Counted from the first letter of the stretch, positions 45,153 to 56,850 are shown. The stretch is 64,000 nucleotides of DNA from Arachis hypogaea (GCF_003086295.3 NC_092054.1:19998144-20062143), one strand, 5' to 3'. The notes: generated by a model from the letters alone, not told the origin. Made by a program: numbers and translations.

Positions 45153-46551
45153 TGGTGCGGTATTTACAACCACACTTACTAACCAGCAAGTGCACCGGGT
45201 CGTACCAAGTAATACCTTACGTGAGTAAGGGTCGATCCCACGAGGATTGATGGACTAAGCAACAATAGTGTTTGATAGGCTTAGTTAGACAAACAAAAAT
45301 TGGTGTTGAGATGCAATATAAAAGACATTAAACAATATCAAAAATATTGAAGAAAGGCAAGTAAATACTTTGGAAAAAATATGGAGAAGATAGTTAAGGT
45401 TTCAGAGTTATCTATTTTTCCGGATTAACTTTTCTTACTAACTAATTTAATTATGCAGGATTTAATTTATGGCAAACTGTATGTGACTAGACCCTAATTT
45501 CTTAAATCTTCCTAGTCTCCTCTAAAATTCATTAACTGCCAATTCCTTGGTCAATTAATTCCAATTAGAAGGTGATAATCAATTTCTAGTTTATATGCCA
45601 CAAAAACTCTAATTATCCAAGAGGTAAAAGGATTATATGTCACGTATCCTATTAAATTCAGATAATTAAAATTTAGGAGAAATAGTTTTCAAGCTGTTGT
45701 TCAGGTAAAGAGCTTTTCCAAGTTTTACAAGAACTCAAATAGAAAGAGGGTCATACTTCCGTTCCACCCAAATTCATAAAATAAAGAGAGAAAATAATTC
45801 TTAAATTATAAATCCATACATAAATTAAAATAGTAAAAGTAATAAAATTAATCCATAGAAATAGACAGAGCTCCTAACCTTAACAGTGGAGGTTTAGTTG
45901 CTCATGGAAAAGAGAAAATAAGGATTCAGGTAAAAATGTACCGTGTTCCAATCTGATGGCATCAGATCCCTTTTTATAACTAATCCTAATAAATTTAAAA
46001 TATAATATTTAAAATTAAACTTAAAATAATATCTTTTCCTAATTTAAGATTTGAATTTAAATTTGAATTAATTAACAGATCTTCAGTTGATGGGTGGAGA
46101 CCACTTGTTCTGTCCATTCTGCAGCTTCTAATGTGTTTTCTGGGCTGAAAATTGAGTTAAAACAGCCCAGAAATCGCCCCCAGCATTTTTCTGCATTTTC
46201 TGCACATGGCGCATGTGACGCGTCCGCGTCGTTCACGCGTTCGCGTCATTTGTGCAGATTCCAGTCCATGCGATCGCGTCAGGCACGCGATCGCGTCATT
46301 GCGATTTCCTCCATTCCGCGCGGTCGCGTGAGCCATGCGTCCGCGTCGGTATTCGCTGGTCATCTCCTTGGCTTCTTCTCTTTCTCTACAGAAACTTCAT
46401 CAAATCCATCCGAATGCTACCTAAATTAAATAAAATTGCACAAAACTCAAAATAGCATCCATAGTGGCTAAAATATAATTAATTCTTAATTAAACTCAAC
46501 AAATTAGATGCAAATTCACTAGGAAAAGATAGACAAGATGCTCACGCATCA
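45153..46551 (-). repeat. 3' LTR of element G (1399 bp)
   Basis: On - starts TGATGCGTGAGCATCTTGTC, as in F, and ends with ACCGCACCA. In place of the CAAGTTAGGCGC words of F it has ACGCG..CGCGT dyads (about 46355-46210). Confidence 0.88.
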
Positions 46552-46589
46552 CAACACCAAACTTAAACTGTTGCTTGTCCTCAAGCAAC
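46552..46589 (-). promoter_or_regulatory. AGGA hairpin and PPT-position tract, element G (3' copy)
   Basis: On -: GTTGCTTG, loop AGGA, CAAGCAAC (46589-46570), AGTTTAAGTTTGGTGTTG, then the LTR. Confidence 0.7.
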
Positions 46590-47708
46590 CAACACTAATA
46601 TAAGCTTAGGATGTGAATTTGCATGAGAATGAGAGTTCGATTAAGCTCATGTCTCTTCTTATAGTGGGGTTTACAACTGCAATCCTGAACAGTTTTGGCA
46701 TCTCACTTTATCCTTTGAAGTTCAGAATTATTGGCATCCATAGGAACTCAGAATTCAGATAGTGTTATTGATTCTCCTAGTTCAGTATGTTGATTCTTGA
46801 ACACAGCTACTTTATGAGTCTTGGCTGTGACCCTAAGCATTTTATTTTCCAGTATTACCACCGGATACATAATTGCCACAGAGACATAACTGGGTGAACC
46901 TTTTCAGATTGTGACTCAACTTTGCTAGAGTCCCTAGTTAGAGGTGCCTAGAGTTCTTAAGCACACTCTTTTTGTTTTGGATCACGACTTTAACCGCTCA
47001 GTCTCAAGCTTTTCACTTGACACCTTCACGCCACAAGCACATGTTTAGGGACAGCTTGATTTAGCCGCTTAGGCCAAGATTTTATTCCTTTGGGCCCTCC
47101 TATCCATTAATGCTCAAAGTCTTGGATCCTTTTTACCCTTTGCCTTTTAGTTTAAAGGGTTATTAGCTTTTTCTGCTTGCTTTTTTTTTTCTTGTTTTTT
47201 TTTTCTTTATTTTATTAAATTTTTTTTCGCAAGCTTTGTTTTTTTCACTGCTTTTTTCTTGCTTCAAGAATCAATTTTTTTATTTTTCAGATTATCAATA
47301 ACATTTTTCTTTTTCATCATTCTTTCAAGAGCCAACAATTTTAACATTCATAAACTTCACTATCAAAAAATATGCACTGTTCATGTCATGCATTCAGAAT
47401 CACAGAAAATACCACCACATTTAAGTAAATAATACTATTATTCAATATAGACTCACTTTCTCATGCAATATATCACTCCTATATTTTTTTTATTTTTGAT
47501 TTAAGCTGAGTGAGTAATACATGAGACATCTATTTAGAATTAAAGCAATAGGAAAACTAAACTAGTCCAAGGATTCTAACTAATAAAGGATCATGCAACA
47601 AACAAAGCAAAATAACAGAAAACCGGAACATAACATAAAAAAGAGGGGAGGAATAAAAAAATGAAAGGAACTCAACCACCTTAATTATCCTAGCGGTCGC
47701 TTTCTTCT
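46590..47708 (-). other. 3' non-coding region of element G
   Basis: Collinear in reverse with the F and H 3' regions, including the block CACTTGACACC..CACAAGCACATG (about 47020-47045). No ORF. Confidence 0.6.
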
Positions 47709-47755
47709 TCAGGTTGTGCTCCTTCGCGAAGATGATTCGCCTCCCTTTTGTACTA
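47709..47755 (-). pseudogene. Third-ORF stub of element G, start codon lost
   Basis: On - the frame reads KGGESSSRRSTT then TGA (47711-47709), matching the F stub, but the bases corresponding to ATGGCACC have changed. The downstream body is absent as in F. Confidence 0.5.
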
Positions 47756-47794
47756 GAAAACCTATAAGCGCAGCGTCAACACCAAACTTAAAGG

Positions 47795-47814
47795 TTTGCT
47801 TGTCCTCAAGCAAA
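47795..47814 (-). promoter_or_regulatory. Internal AGGA hairpin, element G
   Basis: On -: TTTGCTTG, loop AGGA, CAAGCAAA, followed by CCTTTAAGTTTGGTGTTG (to 47778). Confidence 0.7.
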
Positions 47815-47919
47815 GAAGAACTAAAAATAAAAGAGACAAATATTAAAATGAAAGAAAAAATAAAAGGATAAGAGAATAAGAGAGAATTCGGATTGAGAGA
47901 GAGAGAGAAAGAAAACTGG

Positions 47920-48458
47920 GCGGCGCAAGCGACGCGTTCGCGTGCAACACGCGATCGCGTATGTCGCGCATTCTTCATAATGACGCGTTAGCGTCAGGCA
48001 CGCGTCTGCGTGCCCTGGATTTTGTGCGATTCGCACGAAGCCAGCCGTGCACCCGCGTGACTTTCTGTTCGCATGGCTTGGGAGCCAAATTTTCATACGA
48101 CGCATTCGTGTGGGCGACGCGGACGCGTGGATGGCTGTTTGGTCAAATGACGCGTACGCGTGGGGGACGCGTCCGCGTGGGGGATTTTGTGCTTGTAGCA
48201 CATTTTCAGCCCCAAACCAGCACAACTCTCTGCCAAATCACCTTTTACGTCGATTCTGCAGGTCACGCGTTCGCGTGAGCGACGCGGACGCATGGGTGGC
48301 GAAAATCATAAGCGACGCGAATGCGTGGGGCATGCGTTCACGTCGGATCATTTGTGCGAAAAGCATAAGTCCAGCGCCACTCCCGCGCAACTCTCTGTCA
48401 ATATTTAATCTTCACGCACACTTGATTGACGCGTTCGTGTCAATGACGCTTACGCGTC
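47920..48458. repeat. CpG-rich dyad array of element G, cut by H
   Basis: ACGCGTTCGCGTG-type words in composite units with TTGTGC..GCAC, CCAGC and CAACTCTCTG, as in A, B and C. It continues for a few bases after H at 60691. Overlapping long frames on both strands are compositional. Confidence 0.8.
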
Positions 48459-49997
48459 TGATGAGCGGATATTTTATACGCTTTTGGGGGTTAATTTCAT
48501 ATAGATTTTAGTATGTTTTAGTTGGTTTTTAGTTTATTTTCATTAGTTTCTAGGCAAAATTTATATTTCTGGACTTTACTATGAGTTTGTGTGTTTTTCT
48601 GTAATTTCAGGTATTTTCTGGCTGAAATTGAGGGAGCTGAGCAAAAATCTGATTCAGGCTGAAAAAGGACTGCTGATGCTGTTGGATTCTGACCTCCCTG
48701 CACTCAAAATGGATTTTCTGGAGCTACAGAACTCCAAATGGCGTGCTTCCAATTGAGTTGGAAAGTAGACATCTAGGGCTTTCTAGCAATATATAATAGT
48801 CCATACTTTGCTCAAGGATAGACGACGTAAATTGGCGTTCAACGCCAGTTCTCTGCCCAATTCTGGCGTCCAGCGCCAGAAACAAGTTGCAAGTTGGAGT
48901 TCAACACCAGAAAAGGATCCAAAGCTGGCGTTGAACGCCCAAAACAGCCCCAGGCACGTGAAAGCTTTAGTCTCAGCCCCAGCACACACCAAGTGGGCCC
49001 CAGAAGTGGATTTCTGCACTATCTGTTATAGTTTACTCATTTTCTGTAAACCTAGGTTACTAGTTTAGTATTTAAACAACTTTTAGAGATTTATTTTGTA
49101 TCTCATGACATTTTAGATCTGAACTTTATACTTTTTGAAGGCATGAGTCTCTAAACTCCATTGTTGGGGGTGAGGAGCTCTGCTGTGTCTCGATGAATTA
49201 ATGCAAGTATTTATGTTTTCCATTCAAACATGCGTGTTCCTATCTAAGATATCCATTCGCGCCTAAATATGGAGAAGGTGATGACCAGTGACACTCATCA
49301 CCTTCCTCAATCCATGAACGTGTGTCTGACAATCACTTTCGTTCTACATCAGATTGAATGAATATCTCTTAGATTCCCTAATCAGAATCTCCGTGGTATA
49401 AGCTAGATTGATGGCGGCATTCATGAGAATCCGGAAAGTATAAACCTTGTCTGTGGTATTCCGAGTAGGATTCTGGGATTGGATGGCTGTGACGAACTTC
49501 AAACTCGCGAGTGCTGGGCGTAGTGACAGACGCAAAAGGATAGTAAATCCTATTCCGGTACGATTGAGAACCTGCAGATGATTAGCCGTGCGGTGACAGC
49601 GCATTTGGACCCTTTTCACTGGAAGGATAGATGGTAGCCATTGACAACGGTGATCCACCTACACACAGCTTGCCATAGGAGGACGTGCGTGCGTGAATCA
49701 GAAAACAGAGGAAAGCAGAATTTCAGAAGACAAAGCATCTCCAATACTCCAACATATTCTCCATCATTGCATACAAGTATAATTTGTGTTCTGCCCTTTT
49801 ATTCCTTGCAATCAAATTTGATAAGTGAATTATTTTATTGTTTTTCTGACTAAGAGTTACAAGATAACCATAGATTGCTTCAAGCCAACAATCTCCGTGG
49901 GATCGACCCTTACTCACGTAAGGTATTACTTGGACGACCCAGTGCACTTGCTGGTTAGTTGTGCGGAATTACATTGTGAAGTAATTTTCGTGCACCA
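48459..49997 (+). repeat. 5' LTR of element H (1539 bp)
   Basis: Starts TGATGAGCGG and ends GTGCACCA. TATA-like TATATAATA at 48790-48798; dyad cassette from 48833 (TGGCGTT, C, AACGCCA) to about 48940 with CTGGCGTCCAGCGCCAG and a GGCGTTGAACGCC word. It then continues as a long R-U5 leader. Confidence 0.93.
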
Positions 49998-50003
49998 AGT
50001 TTT

Positions 50004-50020
50004 TGGCGCCGTTGCTGGGA
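50004..50020 (+). promoter_or_regulatory. Primer binding site (tRNA-Asp type), element H
   Basis: TGGCGCCGTTGCTGGGA, 6 bases after the LTR, matching the tRNA-Asp complement with changes near its 3' side. Confidence 0.85.
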
Positions 50021-50763
50021 ATTGTTTGTGTTTGAACAACTGACGGTTTATTTTGTTGCTTAGATTAGGAAAATTTTTCTTTTTGGTTTAGAGTCTCTTA
50101 TTATTGTTCTTGGTTAAAAATATCCTTCTTCAAAACAAGTGTTACATTTATTGCCCAATTGGCTAGAGTGTTGGTTTATGTTCTTGATGATTGGGCACCA
50201 GTTTTCTTAAAAATCTTTTTCAAAAATAATTTGCCCTTGATTAAATCTTGTGCCAAACTTTAAGTTTGGTGTTTTCTTGTTGATTTTTTCTTTGGTTTTC
50301 GAAAATTTTATTTTGGTTTTCTAAAAATTTTAAGTTTGGTGTTCCTTATTCATGTTCTTGTGTTCTTGCGAATCTTCAAAGTGTTCTTGAGTTTTTCCTT
50401 GTGTCTTGATCTTAAAATTTTTAAGTTTGGTGTTTCTTGGTGTTTTCCCTCCAAAAATTTTCGAAAACAAGGAGCATTAGATCTAAAAATTTTAAATCTT
50501 GTGCTATTTTATTGTTTTTCTCTCTCCTCCTTAAATTCAAAAATATCTTCCCTTTCTATTTTAAAACAAATTTTCGAAAATTATTTTTTAAAAAAAATTC
50601 ATATCTTTTTCAAAACTTCCTAACCACTTTCTCTCTCCTCAGTTTTTCGAAATTCTTCACCCATTTTTATTTATTTTATTTTAATTTTTTTTATTTCGAA
50701 AATAAAATAAATTAAATAAAAAAATATTTTTATTCTATTTTACATCATCTCCCTTTCTCCATC
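50021..50763 (+). other. Leader of element H with repeated AAGTTTGGTGTT word
   Basis: T-rich untranslated leader containing three copies of TTTAAGTTTGGTGTT (about 50260-50274, 50329-50343, 50420-50434). The same word stands beside the 3' LTR and before the third ORF. Confidence 0.65.
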
Positions 50764-52185
50764 ATGGATTTAAGCGGAAATGAACAGTCCAGGAGGACTC
50801 TGGGGTCATACGCTAACCCCTCTACTGCTTCATATGGGAGCAGTATCTGCATACCCTCCATTGGAGTCAGTAGCTTTGAGCTGAATCCTCAGCTCATCAT
50901 CATGGTGCAGCAAAATTGCCAGTATTCCGATCTTCCACAGGAAGAACCTACAGAGTTTCTGGCACAATTTTTACAAATTGCTGACACAGTACATGATAAG
51001 GAAATAGATCAGGATGTCTACAGACTATTACTGTTTCCATTTGCTGTAAAAGATCAAGCTAAGAGGTGGTTAAATAACCAACCTAAGGCCAGCATAAGGA
51101 CATGGAAACAGCTGTCAGAAAAATTCCTGAATCAATACTTTCCTCCAAAACGGATGACACAGCTAAGGCTGGACATCCAAGGCTTTAAACAAGGAGATAA
51201 GGAATCTCTTTATGATGCCTGGGAGAGATACAGAGAGATGCTACGAAAATGCCCCTCTGAAATATTTTTAGAGTGGGTTCAGTTAGACATCTTCTATTAT
51301 GGGCTTGCAGAAGGAGCTCAGATGTCTCTAGATTACTCAGCTGGTGGATCTATCCACATGAGAAAGACAATTGAAGAGGCTCAAGAGCTCATTGATACAG
51401 TTGCCAGGAATCAGCATCTGTATCTATGCAGTGACCCTTCCATGAAAGAAGAGGTTAAAGCAGTAACTGCTGAACTCAGCCCTGTAAAACAAGCTGCTGA
51501 ATTCAATCAGCAATTGGACTTTCTAACAAAGCAGTTAGCCGAATTCAAGGATAAACTACAAGAGACAAGGATGGCTAATATAAATATGGAAGAACAATTG
51601 AAGCAAACAAAGCAGCAGCTGTCAAGACAAATAACAGAAGAATGCCAAGCAGTTCAATTAAGAAGTGGGAAAACATTAAATACCCCATCTCAAGGCAGCA
51701 AAAAGTTAAGGAATGAGCAAATCACCCAAAATTCACCTGAGGATAGTAAGAGCCCAGGGAAAAGTAATTCTGGCGTTAAAACGCCAGCAATCTGGTGGAA
51801 GGCTGGCGCTGAACGCCCAGATCATGCCCAAGACTGGCATTCAACGGCAGTAACAAGCAAGGACTGGCGTTCATTGCCAGAAACAAGCAAGGATCTGGCG
51901 TTGAACGCCCAAAATGGGCAAGATCTGGCGCTAAACGCCCAAAATGGGCACAGTTCTGGCGTCCAGACGCCAGGAACAGACAAGGAGTTGGCGTCTCACA
52001 TCACTCCAGCTTCTAACTCTGGCACTCAATTGTCAGTGAGGGATCAGACACACACAAGTGCTGATGACAACCCCTCTAAAAAGGCTTCTTCAACCACTTC
52101 TGTAGGCAATAAACCTACAGCAACTAAGGTTGAGGAATATAAAGCCAAGATACCTTATCCTCAAAAACTCCGGAAAGAGGAATAG
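50764..52185 (+). CDS. gag: gag of element H
   Basis: ATG at 50764, 473 codons to TAG at 52183-52185. Capsid-type retrotransposon gag domain at about residues 55-165 (VYRLLLFPFAV, WLNNQP, KFLNQYFPPKR, SLYDAWERYREMLRKCP), then a Gln-rich probable coiled coil (about 235-300). Residues about 335-425 are Ala/Asn/Thr-rich and are encoded by the GGCGTTNAACGCC dyad repeats, giving repeated DLALNAQNG. No CCHC knuckle is seen. The frame continues past the TAG into protease (DKQFARF), so gag and pol were probably one polyprotein; F has Lys at the stop position. The TAG is therefore more likely a mutation than a programmed stop. Confidence 0.85.
   Translation: MDLSGNEQSRRTLGSYANPSTASYGSSICIPSIGVSSFELNPQLIIMVQQNCQYSDLPQEEPTEFLAQFLQIADTVHDKEIDQDVYRLLLFPFAVKDQAKRWLNNQPKASIRTWKQLSEKFLNQYFPPKRMTQLRLDIQGFKQGDKESLYDAWERYREMLRKCPSEIFLEWVQLDIFYYGLAEGAQMSLDYSAGGSIHMRKTIEEAQELIDTVARNQHLYLCSDPSMKEEVKAVTAELSPVKQAAEFNQQLDFLTKQLAEFKDKLQETRMANINMEEQLKQTKQQLSRQITEECQAVQLRSGKTLNTPSQGSKKLRNEQITQNSPEDSKSPGKSNSGVKTPAIWWKAGAERPDHAQDWHSTAVTSKDWRSLPETSKDLALNAQNGQDLALNAQNGHSSGVQTPGTDKELASHITPASNSGTQLSVRDQTHTSADDNPSKKASSTTSVGNKPTATKVEEYKAKIPYPQKLRKEE
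51766..52040 (+). repeat. Dyad repeats inside gag, element H
   Basis: About nine copies of words such as CTGGCGTTNAACGCCAG, several at about 33-bp spacing and therefore in frame. They belong to the same word family as the LTR and the post-pol array of H. Several are partly degraded. Confidence 0.85.
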
Positions 52186-55100
52186 GATAAGCAATTTGCT
52201 CGCTTTGCAGATTATCTCAGGACTCTTGAAATAAAGATTCCATTTGCAGAGGCACTTGAGCAAATACCTTCTTATGCCAAGTTCATGAAAGAGATCTTGA
52301 GTCATAAAAAGGATTGGAGAGAAACAGAAAGAGTTCTCCTCACTGAAGAATGCAGTGCAGTCATTCTAAAAAGCTTTCCTGAAAAGCTTAAAGACCCTGG
52401 GAGTTTTCTGATACCATGCATATTAGAAGGTAATTGCACCAAGACAGCTTTGTGCGATCTTGAGACTAGCATCAACCTAATACCTGCATCCACTATCAGA
52501 AAGCTTGGCTTAACTGAAGAAGTTAAACCAACCCGGATATGTCTCCAACTTGCTGATGGCTCCATTAAATACCCATCAGGCGTGATTGAAGACATGATTG
52601 TCAAAGTTGGGCCATTCGCCTTTCCCACTGACTTTGTAGTGCTGGAAATGGAGGAGCACAAGAGTGCTACTCTCATTTTAGGAAGACCCTTCCTAGCAAC
52701 TGGACGAACCCTCATTGATGTCCAACAAGGGGAAATAACCCTGAGAGTCAATGATGATGAGTTTAAGTTGAATGCTATCAAAGCCATGCAGCATCCAGAC
52801 ACATCAAAAGACTGCATGAAAGTTGATCTTATTGACTCTTTGGTAGAAGAGATCAACATGGCTGAGAGTCTCGAATCAGAATTGGAAGACATCTTTAAAG
52901 ATGTTCAGCCTGATTTGGAGAATTCAGAGGAGATGAAAGAGCCTCTGAAATTTCCTCTGGAAGAGGAAAAGCCTCCTAAACCCGAGCTCAAACCATTACC
53001 ACCATCCCTGAAATATGTATTTCTGGGAGAAGGTGACACTTTTCCAGTGATCATAAGCTCTGCTTTAAATCCACAGGAAGAGGAAGCACTTATTCAAGTG
53101 CTAAGGACACACAAGACAGCTCTTGGGTGGTCCATAGGTGACCTTAAGGGCATAAGCCCAGCTAGATGCATGCACAAAATATTATTGGAGGATAATGCTA
53201 AACCAGTGGTTCAACCACAGAGGCGGCTAAATCCAGCCATGAAGGAAGTGGTGCAGAAAGAGGTCACCAAATTACTAGAGGCTGGGATTATTTATCCTAT
53301 TTCTGATAGCCCCTGGGTGAGTCCTGTCCAAGTCGTCCCAAAAAAGGGAGGCATGACAGTGATCCATAATGAAAAAAATGAACAGGTTCCTACAAGAACA
53401 GTTACATGGTGGCGCATGTGTATTGACTATAGAAGGCTCAATACAGCCACCAGAAAGGATCATTTTCCTTTACCATTCATAGACCAGATGCTAGAAAGAC
53501 TGGCAGGTCATGATTATTACTGCTTTTTGGATGGCTACTCAGGCTATAACCAGATTGCAGTAGATCCCCAGGATCAAGAGAAAACAGCATTCACATGTCC
53601 ATCTGGAGTGTTTGCTTATAGAAGGATGCCATTTGGGCTGTGTAATGCGCCTGCAACCTTCCAGAGATGCATGCTCTCTATTTTCTCTGATATGGTGGAA
53701 AAATTTCTGGAGGTCTTCATGGATGACTTCTCAGTATATGGAGACTCATTCAGCTCCTGTCTTGATCACCTGAAACTTGTCCTGAAGAGATGCCAAGAGA
53801 CCAATCTAGTCTTAAACTGGGAAAAATGTCACTTCATGGTGACTGAAGGGGTTGTCCTTGGGCATAAAATCTCAAACAAGGGAATAGAGGTGGATCAAGC
53901 AAAAATAGAGGTAATTGAAAAATTATCACCACCTGCCAATGTTAAGGCAATCAGAAGCTTTCTGGGGCATGCGGGATTCTATAGGAGGTTTATAAAGGAT
54001 TTTTCAAAAATTGCAAAACCTCTAAGTAATCTGCTAGCTACTGACACGCCATTTGTGTTTGACACAGAGTGTCTGCAGGCGTTTGAAAGGCTGAAAGCTA
54101 AGCTGGTCACAGCACCAGTTATTTCCGCACCAGACTGGACATTACCATTTGAGCTAATGTGTGATGCCAGTGATCATGCCATTGGTGCAGTATTGGGACA
54201 GAGGCATGACAAGCTTCTGCACGTCATTTATTATGCTAGTCGCGTTTTAAATGATGCCCAGAAAAATTACACAACCACAGAAAAAGAATTACTTGCGGTG
54301 GTTTATGCCATTGACAAGTTCAGATCATACTTAGTAGGATCAAAAGTGATTGTGTATACTGACCATGCTGCTCTTAAATATCTACTCACAAAGCAGGATT
54401 CAAAACCCAGGCTCATCAGATGGGTGTTGCTTCTGCAAGAGTTTGATATAGAAATAAGAGACAGAAAAGGGACAGAGAACTAAGTGGCTGATCATCTGTC
54501 CCGGATAGAGCTAGTAGAAGGGACGTCCCTCCCCTCTCTTGAGATCTCTGAGATTTTTCCGGATGAGCATTTATTTGCCATTCAGGAAACACCATGGTTT
54601 GCCGATATTGCAAACTATAAAGCTGCAAGGTTCATACCCAAAGAGTACAACAGGCAACAAAAGAAAAAATTAATCACTGATGCAAAGTACTACTTGTGGG
54701 ATGAACCCTATCTCTTTAACAGATGTGCAGATGGAATAATCCGTAGGTGTGTTCCTAGAGAAGAAGCACAGAGGATCCTATGGCATTGCCATGGATCTCA
54801 ATATGGAGGCCATTTCGGAGGTGAGCGAACAGCCACCAAGGTCCTCCAATATGGCTTCTATTGGCCCACACTCTATAAAGATTCCTGAGAGTTTGTACGT
54901 AACTGTGACAGTTGCCAAAGAGCTGGTAATTTACCGCATGGTTACGCCATGCCTCAACAAGGAATCTTGGAGATTGAGTTGTTTGACGTATGGGGAATTG
55001 ACTTCATGGGACCTTTCCCACCATCATTCTCAAATACTTATATTTTGGTGGCAGTTGACTATGTATCAAAATGGGTTGAGGCCATTGCCACACCCACCAA

Positions 55101-55870
55101 TGATACTAAAACAGTGCTGAAGTTCCTCCAGAAATATATCTTCAGCAGGTTTGGGGTCCCTAGAGTACTAATCAGTGATGGGGCACTCACTTCTGCAACA
55201 AACAGCTTTACTCTGCCATGGTCCGGTATGGGATTCGCCACAAGGTGGCGACTCCATATCATCCATAGACTAATGGACAAGCTGAAGTCTCTAACAGAGA
55301 GCTAAAAAGAATCCTAGAACGGACTGTAAATACCCGTAGAAAGGATTGGACAAGAAGCTTGGATGATGCTCTGTGGGCATACAGAACAGCATTCAAGACT
55401 CCTATAGGGACCTCTCCATACCAACTGGTCTATGGTAAGGCATGTCACCTGCCCGTGGAACTAGAACATAAAGCCTACTGGGCAACCAGATTCCTAAACT
55501 TTGATGCCAAATTAGCTGGAGAAAAAAGATTGCTCCAGCTAAATGAGCTAGAGGAATTCAGATTCATCGCTTTCGAAAATGCCAAGCTTTATAAAGAAAA
55601 ATAAAAAAGTGGCATGATAGAAAGCTGTCATCTAGAATCTTTGAACCAGGACAAAAGGTTCTGTTGTTCAACTCTAGCCTCAGGCTATTCCCCGGGAAAC
55701 TGAAGTCCCAGTGGAGGGGACCATATGTGATTACAAGTGTATCACCATATGGTTATGTGGAGCTTCAAGATATTGATTCTGATAAGAAGTTCATTGTCAA
55801 TGGACAGAGAATCAAGCACTATCTTGAAGGCAATGTTGAGCAAGAGTGCTCAAGGCTGAAGCTAGACTAA
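52186..55870 (+). pseudogene. pol: Protease, RT, RNase H and integrase of element H, broken
   Basis: Domains in order: retropepsin-like (motif LCDLETSIN, codons near 52450-52475, where F has DLGA), RT with FMDD (53716-53727) and [13 protein letters not shown], RNase H (LMCDASDHAIGAVLGQ, later TDHAALKYL), integrase zinc finger (HCHGSQYGGHF, then CDSC) and DDE core (Asp 55000-55002, Asp 55177-55179, Glu 55284-55286), and C-terminal KFIVNGQRIKHYLEG before TAG at 55868-55870. Defects: TAA at 54481 (Gln in G), TGA at 54886 (Arg in G), a one-base loss near 55182 in the second-Asp region, and another in an A-run near 55600. The FMDD box and the tRNA-Asp primer fit the Athila-like group. Confidence 0.92.
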
Positions 55871-55911
55871 AAGCTCAGCAAGGTCCAGCTAAAGACAATA
55901 AAGAAGCGCTT

Positions 55912-55929
55912 GCTGGGAGGCAACCCAGC
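55912..55929 (+). promoter_or_regulatory. Stop-proximal hairpin, element H
   Basis: GCTGGG, loop AGGCAA, CCCAGC, starting 41 nt after the pol stop, preceded by AAGAAGCGCTT as in F and G. Two stem pairs differ from F and G, both sides changed. Confidence 0.8.
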
Positions 55930-56103
55930 CATGGGGCATCAATCCTCTAAGCATTTTGCCCTATTTTTATTTTTATTTGTTTATATAAAGTTCATTGATA
56001 ACAAGGTAGAAAATCAATTGCATAAGTTCACAGGGTTACAGAAGGAATCTGCACACAAAACAGAGAAAAAGAGCTCACTGGCAAGAAAACGCCAGTAAGA
56101 GTC

Positions 56104-56352
56104 TGTTTTGGGCGTTCAACGCCCAAAAGAAGCATCCACTGGGCGTTGAACGCCAGTGAGGATAGCCATCTGGGCGTTAAACGCCAGATTTACAGCATTC
56201 TGGGTGTTCAGAAAAACGCCCAGTAACAAAGGACTTCCTGGCGTTCAACGCCAGAAAGAAGCAGCAGCTGGGCGTTGAACGCCTAGGAGAGGCAGCATTT
56301 GGGCGTTGAACGCCCAAAACATGCAGCGTTTGGGCGTTCAAATGCCAGGATG
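56104..56352 (+). repeat. GGCGTTNAACGCC dyad array after pol, element H
   Basis: Eight copies at roughly 30-bp spacing, alternating GGCGTTCAACGCC and GGCGTTGAACGCC cores flanked by TGG or CCA. Confidence 0.9.
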
Positions 56353-56850
56353 GTGGGGAGGAGGTAAATTCATTTTTTCTTCATATTTTTCATTTTAATC
56401 TTAATTTTCATATTTCAATTCATGATTTCTTGCATAAACATGTTAAGAACCCTGATTTCTAAAATCCCTAATTTCTAAAAATCCTACCTTAAAAATATCA
56501 AATGTATCTTAATCCATAAGCACAAACCCTCTTTTTCAATTCAATTCAACTCTTTTTCAAATTTTCAAAACAAATCTATCTTTTCAACTAATATCTTTTT
56601 CAAATCTCCACATTATCTTTTTCAAAATCTAGATTATCTTTTTCAAAAATCTTTCATATCTTTTTCAATTTTAAACTACATCCTCTCTTATCATATCTTC
56701 TATCTTATCTTTTCCAAATCAATCTTTTTTTATCATATCTTTTCTAAATTTTCGAACCCACCCCTCTCCCTTTAAATATGGGTTCGGCCTCCCTCTCCTT
56801 CCATCAACAATTGCACCTAGCTCTCCTTCTATCCCTCTCCTTTCTTTTCT
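56353..56850 (+). other. Pyrimidine-rich leader of the third ORF, element H
   Basis: T/C-rich stretch with repeated ATCTTTTTCAAA words (about 56570-56670), probably untranslated. No ORF of its own. Confidence 0.5.

Noticed and set aside
52183..52185. Programmed UAG readthrough between gag and pol of H
   Set aside because: F has a sense codon at this place, the context after the UAG is not a known readthrough context, and other clearly mutational stops occur downstream.
56104..56352. CRISPR-like regular repeat spacing
   Set aside because: Plant nuclear context; short self-complementary words with variable short spacers inside a retrotransposon, no cas genes.
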